This document shows positions 61,942 through 64,000 of a stretch of 64,000 nt of DNA, one piece after another. Below the pieces are notes generated by a model. That model saw nothing but the letters and a program-made list of their open reading frames with translations. It had not been told where the DNA came from and did no database searches. The translations under genes and the position numbers were made by a program. This DNA comes from JACCYI01 sp963828075 (GTDB lineage Bacteria > Actinomycetota > Thermoleophilia > Solirubrobacterales > Solirubrobacteraceae), in NCBI GenBank assembly GCA_963828075.1, contig CAWHDH010000021.1, positions 1,488,001 through 1,552,000 of the forward strand. Direction: 5' to 3'. Positions within the stretch are counted from its first letter, which is position 1. Each line of letters begins with the position of its first letter.

Positions 61942-62565
61942 ATGGATGCCCAGAGCTCCCTCGAGCCGTTCGCATCCTTCGCCGAGGCGGCGGAGGCGGT
62001 GCTCGACGCTCCCGACGCCCCGCTGCTCGCGCGGCGACTGCTGAACACGCTGCTCGCGGCCGAGGAGCGCGCGCAGCGCGCGGAGGCCGAGGCCGCGACC
62101 GACGTCCTCACGAACGTCGCCAGCCGCCGGCAGTGGGAGCGCGCGATCCTCGCCGAGGAGCACCGCTGCTCGCGCTACGGGCACCCGGCCTGCATCGTGG
62201 CGCTCGACCTCGACGGGATGAAGCACGTCAACGACACCCTCGGCCACCGCGCGGGCGACGACCTGCTGCGCGCCGCCGCCTCCGCGGTGCGGTCGGCGTC
62301 GCGGGCCACCGACGTGGTGGCGCGTGTCGGTGGCGACGAGTTCGCCCTGCTCGCGGTCGACACCGACCTCTCCACCGGCCGCGTGCTGGTGACGCGGCTC
62401 GCCGGCGCGCTGGCCGCCGCCGGGGTCGAGGCGTCGCTCGGGCTCGCCGAGCGCGGGGTCAACGGCGGCCTGGCACTCGCCTGGAGCGAGGCCGACCGTC
62501 GCATGTACACCGCCAAGCGCCGGCGGGTCGGGCCGGCCGCGGTGCACTGGTCCGCGGGCTCCTGA
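61942..62565 (+). CDS. GGDEF diguanylate cyclase
   Basis: A 207-residue protein. An N-terminal helical region (residues 1-50) precedes a compact GGDEF domain with DVLTNVASRRQWERAI, ALDLDGMKHVNDTLGHRAGDDLLRAAA, RVGGDEFALLAV and an upstream RATD inhibitory-site motif. The domain is slightly shortened near the C-terminus. It probably makes cyclic di-GMP in the cytosol; no input domain is obvious. Confidence 0.86.
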   Translation: MDAQSSLEPFASFAEAAEAVLDAPDAPLLARRLLNTLLAAEERAQRAEAEAATDVLTNVASRRQWERAILAEEHRCSRYGHPACIVALDLDGMKHVNDTLGHRAGDDLLRAAASAVRSASRATDVVARVGGDEFALLAVDTDLSTGRVLVTRLAGALAAAGVEASLGLAERGVNGGLALAWSEADRRMYTAKRRRVGPAAVHWSAGS

Positions 62566-62575
62566 TCTCCGATCT

Positions 62576-62605
62576 TTGACCTACTGGTCCACCCGGTCGT
62601 ACTAG
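62576..62605 (+). promoter_or_regulatory. Candidate promoter for uppP
   Basis: TTGACC (62576-62581) and TACTAG (62600-62605) are spaced by 18 bp. The predicted transcription start is about 8-10 bp before ATG 62621, so the leader would be very short. The -10 is a moderate match. Confidence 0.45.
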
Positions 62606-62620
62606 GGTGGCGCGCCGCCC

Positions 62621-63442
62621 ATGAACCTGCTCCAGTCGCTCGTCCTCGGCGTCGTCCAGGGCCTCACCGAGTTCCTGCCGATCTCGTCGAGCGCCCACCA
62701 GCGGATCGTGCCGGCGCTCCTGGGCTGGCCCGATCCCGGCGCGGCGTTCACCGCGGTGACCCAGCTCGGCACGGAAACCGCTGTGCTCCTGTACTTCCGC
62801 AAGGACCTGTGGCGCATCGCCACGAAGTGGCTGCGGGCGCTGCGCGACCCCGCCCTGCGCCGCGACTCCGACGTGCGCGTCGGCTGGTACATCATCGTCG
62901 CGACCCTCCCGATCGGCGTGCTCGGATACACCTTCCAGCACCAGATCGAGACGGGCGCCCGCGACCTCGTCCTGATCGGCTCCGTGCTCGTGCTCTTCGC
63001 CCTGGTGCTGCTCTACGCGGACCGCGTCGGCCGCCACGACCGCGACATCGACGGGCTCTCGGTGCGCGACGGTCTGCTGATCGGCCTCGCCCAGTCGGCG
63101 GCGCTGGTCCCCGGCGTCTCGCGCTCGGGCGCGACGATGACCGCGGGGCTGCTGCTCGGGCTCGAGCGCGCGGCGGCCGCGCGCTTCTCCTTCCTGCTCG
63201 CGATCCCGGCCGTTCTCGCGTCCGGGCTGTTCGAGCTCAAGGACGTGATCGCGGACGGCGGCGGGGACGAGAGCTTCGCCGGCGTGGCCCTTGCCACGGT
63301 GGTCTCGTTCGTCGTCGGTTACGCGGCGATCGCCTGGTTGCTGAACTACCTCGCGACCCACTCGGTCGGCGTGTTCGTGGGCTACCGGGTGGCGCTCGGC
63401 ACGCTCGTCCTGACCCTCACCGCGGCCGGCGCGATCGCCTAA
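62621..63442 (+). CDS. uppP: Undecaprenyl-diphosphatase UppP (BacA)
   Basis: A 273-residue membrane enzyme with about eight hydrophobic segments. It recycles the undecaprenyl carrier for cell-wall synthesis and can confer bacitracin tolerance. The two conserved blocks are VQGLTEFLPISSSAHQRI near residues 13-30 and LVPGVSRSGATMTAGLLLGLER near 163-184. Length is normal. Confidence 0.95.
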   Translation: MNLLQSLVLGVVQGLTEFLPISSSAHQRIVPALLGWPDPGAAFTAVTQLGTETAVLLYFRKDLWRIATKWLRALRDPALRRDSDVRVGWYIIVATLPIGVLGYTFQHQIETGARDLVLIGSVLVLFALVLLYADRVGRHDRDIDGLSVRDGLLIGLAQSAALVPGVSRSGATMTAGLLLGLERAAAARFSFLLAIPAVLASGLFELKDVIADGGGDESFAGVALATVVSFVVGYAAIAWLLNYLATHSVGVFVGYRVALGTLVLTLTAAGAIA

Positions 63443-63574
63443 GCGCGAGCCCGACGGCGAGCGTGCCGTGGAGCGCTGCGTCCATCCCCGGCAGGTGCCC
63501 GCGCTCCGGCGTTCCGAACCCAGTCGCGATCGGAGGAGTCGAAATCGAGATTTAGATGTGTCACAATCTGAGTC

Positions 63575-64000
63575 GTGCACCGGCTAACACGACGCAGACT
63601 CCTCGCGGGATCGGTCCCCGCCCTGGGTGGCGCGGCGTTTCTGCACTCGCAGATCCCGCACTCGCATCCATGGGAGCACGAGGCGCTCGCCTCCACGCCG
63701 CACGCCGGGCACGGGACGCACGAGGGCCACCTCGGCGGCCATGCCGACTTCCGCGACGGCCGGACGGTCGACCACCGCGCCAACGGCTTCGACCCCCATG
63801 AGGTGCTGAAGGACTTCGACTGGGGGACGACGAGCCGGCTGGCGACCGGCCAGGTCCTGCGGGAGTGGACGCTCACCGGGCTGGACCGCGAGATCGAGGT
63901 CGCGCCCGGCGTGAAGTTCGCCGCCTGGACCTACAACGGCCGGATCCCCGGGCCCACCCTGCGCGCCCGCGAGGGCGAGCGGCTGCGGATCACGTTCGAG
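63575..64000 (+). CDS. Multicopper oxidase, 5' part only
   Basis: Open from GTG 63575 to the window end (142 codons). The N-terminus has a Tat-like LTRRRLLAG leader, then a His-rich stretch (PHSHPWEHEALASTPHAGHGTHEGHLGGHADF) of possible metal-binding role. The cupredoxin start reads REWTLTGLDREIEVAPGVKFAAWTYNGRIPGPTLRAREGERLRITFE, typical of two- or three-domain multicopper oxidases and copper nitrite reductases. Copper ligands lie beyond the window. The 132-bp upstream gap contains an AT-rich stretch (63545-63570) with AGATT...AATCT arms, a probable promoter/operator. Confidence 0.88.
   Translation, partial: MHRLTRRRLLAGSVPALGGAAFLHSQIPHSHPWEHEALASTPHAGHGTHEGHLGGHADFRDGRTVDHRANGFDPHEVLKDFDWGTTSRLATGQVLREWTLTGLDREIEVAPGVKFAAWTYNGRIPGPTLRAREGERLRITFE

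Overview
The window looks like chromosome of a very GC-rich actinobacterium, most likely class Thermoleophilia (Solirubrobacterales-like). The reasons are the extreme third-position GC in nearly all genes, the NucS-type mismatch-repair gene start, the secreted propeller proteins with Solirubrobacterales-style tails, the HD/LuxR and SARP regulators, and the many GTG starts with 4-bp ATGA/GTGA overlaps. This assignment is inferred by eye from protein character; no database was searched. No rRNA, convincing tRNA or CRISPR array was seen.

Positions 1 to about 5,600 are the right-hand part of an integrated mobile element with visibly lower GC and looser codon bias. It carries a run of translationally coupled small genes, including a three-gene cassette ending in a DUF7689-type protein. 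A phage-type small terminase, a replication-like protein and a large serine integrase follow. The integrase start lies about 30 bp from the broken 5' end of nucS, so the element appears to sit inside the host mismatch-repair gene. This is the most interesting observation here.

From 5.7 to 24 kb most genes are on the minus strand. They are a J-domain/TPR protein and a promoter-defined catabolic operon (GntR regulator, nitrilase-like amidase, RraA-like protein, creatininase-like hydrolase, TRAP transporter). Then come a SnoaL-like protein, an HD-LuxR regulator, an ABC-2 exporter, a VapBC45-like toxin-antitoxin pair, a partner-switching module (STAS antagonist, RsbW-like kinase, SpoIIE-type sensor phosphatase) and a class I glutamine amidotransferase-like hydrolase. 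ettA follows on the plus strand and ends at a nested palindromic intergenic element (24,067-24,297).

From 24 to 44 kb there are a very large LuxR-type ATPase regulator, a cupin, two paralogous secreted propeller proteins, and a MauE-thioredoxin fusion paired with a Tat-exported Cys-rich MauA-like protein. There is also a frameshifted prepilin-like gene, a PAS-GGDEF protein, MarC, a CcdA-like fusion, a HAD phosphatase, an M42 peptidase and aconitase. A small cluster follows with a berberine-bridge-like oxidoreductase, a glycosyltransferase and a SARP/LuxR-like regulator whose start codon lies in a perfect hairpin.

From 47.8 to 64 kb there are a secreted trypsin-like protease, a ComEA-type helix-hairpin-helix protein, ClpP, an AHSA1/ArsR/methyltransferase operon and a metallophosphoesterase. 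A second operon runs nucleotidyltransferase-like, release-factor-like, HIBADH-type dehydrogenase, nicotinamidase and PCMT. After it come a VOC-DUF899 fusion, a secreted DNase-like protein, a decayed O-methyltransferase, nicotinate phosphoribosyltransferase, a GGDEF protein, UppP and the start of a multicopper oxidase. Nicotinamidase and nicotinate phosphoribosyltransferase together give two steps of NAD salvage.
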